NCBI GenBank assembly: GCA_035274845.1 | Contig: DATENU010000009.1 | Coordinates: 248,001 to 312,000, forward strand | Reading direction: 5' to 3' | Length of the DNA: 64,000 nt | Origin: Chthoniobacterales bacterium | GTDB taxonomy: Bacteria; Verrucomicrobiota; Verrucomicrobiia; Chthoniobacterales; UBA10450 | Shown here: piece by piece, positions 62,437 through 64,000 of the stretch | How the letters are laid out: each line of letters starts with the position of its first letter | Numbering within the stretch: position 1 is the stretch's first letter | Made by a program: the position numbers and the translations under genes | Notes under the pieces: model-generated | Database searches by the model: none | The model's input: the letters and a program-made list of their open reading frames with translations, nothing else | What the model was told of the DNA's origin: nothing

Positions 62437-63919
62437 CAGCACCCAACTCCTGGCGTCACTCGAACAACTCGGCCCCCACGATCACTTCTGCTCCATCTAC
62501 GAAAGCCCGGAGGAACATTACGCCGTCGCGATTCCCTTCATGCAGATGGGTCTCGAGCGTGGCGAAAAATGCATTTACATCGCCGGTGACGGCACGACGG
62601 ACCACGTCCGCCAACGGATGGAGTCGGAAGGCATCGACGTCGAGCGGGCGACCGAATCCAACGCCCTGGTCGTGGCAGGGAAAGAGCAAGCATATCTGAA
62701 GCATGGATCTTTTGATCCCGACTGGATGTTTAACTTTTGGAAGGAAGCCACCGATTCGGCGATGAGCGAGGGGTTCTCGGCGCTGCGCGTCACCGGCGAG
62801 ACAGAGTGGGTGGTAAGAGGCGGCCAAGGGCTCGAGCGCTGGATGGAATACGAAAGCAAGTTAACCCATGCGCTCTTGGAAAATAACTGTTCTGCGCTCT
62901 GCCAGTACAATCGACGCCATTTTCCACCGGATGTCATTCTCGACGTCATCCGCACCCATCCCGTGGTCGTTTACCGTGGCACGGTCTGCCGAAATTTTTT
63001 CTACGTTCCGGCTGACGAATTTCTGGGGACAAACGAAACCGAGCGTGAGGTGGAGAGGCTATTAACCAGTATCCGGGAACGCGAGGAGGTAGAGCACGCG
63101 CTCCGAGAACAACTCATTGAGCGCGAAAGAGCCGAAGAAGCTCTTCGCCGATCTCGAGATGAATTGGAGATGAAAGTAAAGGAACGAACTACGGAGTTGA
63201 GGAACACAAACGACGACCTGCAGTCGGTTAACAGGGAGCTGGAGGCATTCGCCTATTCCGTCTCTCACGATCTGCGCGCGCCTCTTCGGCATATCGCGGG
63301 GTTCACCGAGCTTTTGCAAAAACATTCCGACTCAGTCCTCGACGACAAAGGCCGGGGCCACATCGGAATGATTCGGACCGCCGCCAACCGGATGGATAAT
63401 CTGGTGGACGATCTTCTGGGTTTTTCCCGGATCGGCCGGGCCGAAACGCAAACAACAACCATCGATCTCGCGCAACTCGTGAACGAAGTCGTGAGCGAGA
63501 TCGCGCCGGACACCAAGGACCGTAACCTTGTCTGGCGTATCGGCAGTCTGCCGATTGGCTCCGGCGATCGTTCGATGTTGCGGCTGGTCTTCGTGAACCT
63601 CATTTCGAACGCGGTGAAATTCACTCGAACTCGCGATCAAGCCGAGATAGAAATTGGTTCGTTAGACCACGGGCCCGACAAGCTGGTGGTGTTCGTCAAA
63701 GATAACGGCGTCGGTTTCAATATGAAGTACCAGGAGAAGCTGTTCGGCGTCTTTCAACGGCTCCATTCCCAGGAAGCGTTCGAAGGCACCGGTATCGGGC
63801 TTGCCACTGTGCAGCGAATCATCCATCGGCACGGTGGGCGAGTCTGGGCTGAAGGTTCAATCAATGGCGGCGCCACCTTTTATGTCGCGCTGCCTAAAAG
63901 CGGAAAGACAAAAACATGA
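62429..63919 (+). CDS. MEDS-domain histidine kinase
   Basis: Start ATG 62429 overlaps the end of the first kinase; an upstream in-frame start at 62258 is unlikely. Residues about 10-190 match the MEDS domain (GPHDHFCSIYESPEEHYAVAIPFM, ALCQYNRRHFPPDVILDVIRTHPVVVYRG), a sensory module known from DcmR-type and light- or metabolite-linked regulators. A coiled coil (about 205-265) precedes HisKA with His280 in YSVSHDLRAPLRHIAGF and an intact ATPase domain (NLISNAVKFTRT, KDNGVGFN, GTGIGLATV). The kinase core is nearly the same as in the gene before it, so the two arose by duplication. No membrane helix is present, so it is probably soluble. Confidence 0.85.
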   Translation: MTSSTQLLASLEQLGPHDHFCSIYESPEEHYAVAIPFMQMGLERGEKCIYIAGDGTTDHVRQRMESEGIDVERATESNALVVAGKEQAYLKHGSFDPDWMFNFWKEATDSAMSEGFSALRVTGETEWVVRGGQGLERWMEYESKLTHALLENNCSALCQYNRRHFPPDVILDVIRTHPVVVYRGTVCRNFFYVPADEFLGTNETEREVERLLTSIREREEVEHALREQLIERERAEEALRRSRDELEMKVKERTTELRNTNDDLQSVNRELEAFAYSVSHDLRAPLRHIAGFTELLQKHSDSVLDDKGRGHIGMIRTAANRMDNLVDDLLGFSRIGRAETQTTTIDLAQLVNEVVSEIAPDTKDRNLVWRIGSLPIGSGDRSMLRLVFVNLISNAVKFTRTRDQAEIEIGSLDHGPDKLVVFVKDNGVGFNMKYQEKLFGVFQRLHSQEAFEGTGIGLATVQRIIHRHGGRVWAEGSINGGATFYVALPKSGKTKT

Positions 63920-64000
63920 GCGACATAAAGCGGATATTGTTAGTGGAGGACGACCCAAAGGATGTCGAGCTCACTTTGACCGGGCTGGCGGAATACAATC
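63916..64000 (+). CDS. Response regulator receiver domain (N-terminus only)
   Basis: Twenty-eight codons are visible before the window ends. IKRILLVEDDPKDVELTL has the hydrophobic first strand and the acidic pair (Glu-Asp-Asp) that binds magnesium in receiver domains; the K-D-V-E-L helix is that of the RcpE/Rcp1-like single-domain group often encoded after such kinases. It overlaps the MEDS kinase stop as ATGA. Confidence 0.75.
   Translation, partial: MSDIKRILLVEDDPKDVELTLTGLAEYN

Noticed and set aside
1-64000. CRISPR arrays, insertion sequences, integrases, rRNA genes
   Set aside because: Looked for and not seen: no regularly spaced repeat array, no transposase or recombinase motif and no rRNA sequence in the window.

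Overview
This is a GC-rich bacterial chromosome segment with dense coding, almost no insertion-sequence content and few strong Shine-Dalgarno sites. Many genes are joined by 4-base ATGA stop/start overlaps. The gene mix (TIGR03118/DUF4214 surface protein, many secreted c-type cytochromes, DUF4331 proteins, a giant multicopper oxidase, a short pst operon, MEDS-domain kinases) suggests a soil or sediment heterotroph. My best guess is Verrucomicrobiota or a similar soil phylum. That is an inference: the window holds no rRNA or other phylogenetic marker gene.

Region A (1-23831) is an extracytoplasmic oxidation island. After a secreted TIGR03118/Calx-beta/DUF4214 protein cut by the window edge come two gene sets that face each other. 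The left set (+) encodes a di-haem cytochrome with an inserted membrane domain, a GMC oxidoreductase fused to a membrane patatin, a DUF4331-catalase-like fusion and an amidohydrolase lipoprotein. The right set (-) encodes a second, simpler di-haem cytochrome, a HupE-type membrane protein, a TPR protein, a small membrane protein and a stand-alone DUF4331 protein, with a stand-alone catalase-like protein diverging from it. The same three families occur twice, fused in one set and split in the other, which argues that they act together, probably on lipids or another hydrophobic substrate.

Region B (24070-29739) is a pstSCAB phosphate-uptake operon whose ATPase is fused to a low-molecular-weight protein-tyrosine-phosphatase domain. 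A lone protein with a VioB-like N-terminus follows.

Region C (29948-45456, all minus) starts with a 2206-residue cupredoxin/multicopper oxidase, followed by a beta-propeller protein, a double SCO1 protein and a cytochrome c fused to a periplasmic binding protein. Downstream lie a 58-residue Lys-Ser-Gly-Gly repeat peptide, a 674-residue protein of unknown family and two glycosyltransferases. The first four look like a copper-dependent respiratory or metal-oxidising unit.

Region D (45713-58341) has an acyltransferase gene (+), two glycosyltransferase genes (-) and a tightly coupled run of ten genes starting at an AraC-type regulator. The run encodes an FMN reductase, a degenerate AroD-AroE fusion, an acyl-CoA-dehydrogenase-like flavoprotein, a GINT1-type beta-propeller, a PhyH dioxygenase, a tandem-repeat protein, two luciferase-like monooxygenases and a TylF-type methyltransferase. 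It looks like an undescribed small-molecule or glycan-tailoring pathway and is the strongest candidate for a new system here.

Region E (58682-64000) contains an NAD-dependent sugar epimerase, the 5' half of a tRNA-Leu(UAG) gene that stops inside the anticodon stem, a 59-residue membrane protein with an SRPBCC protein, and a signalling operon of two sister histidine kinases plus the start of a response regulator. The operon is preceded by a 13-bp direct repeat.
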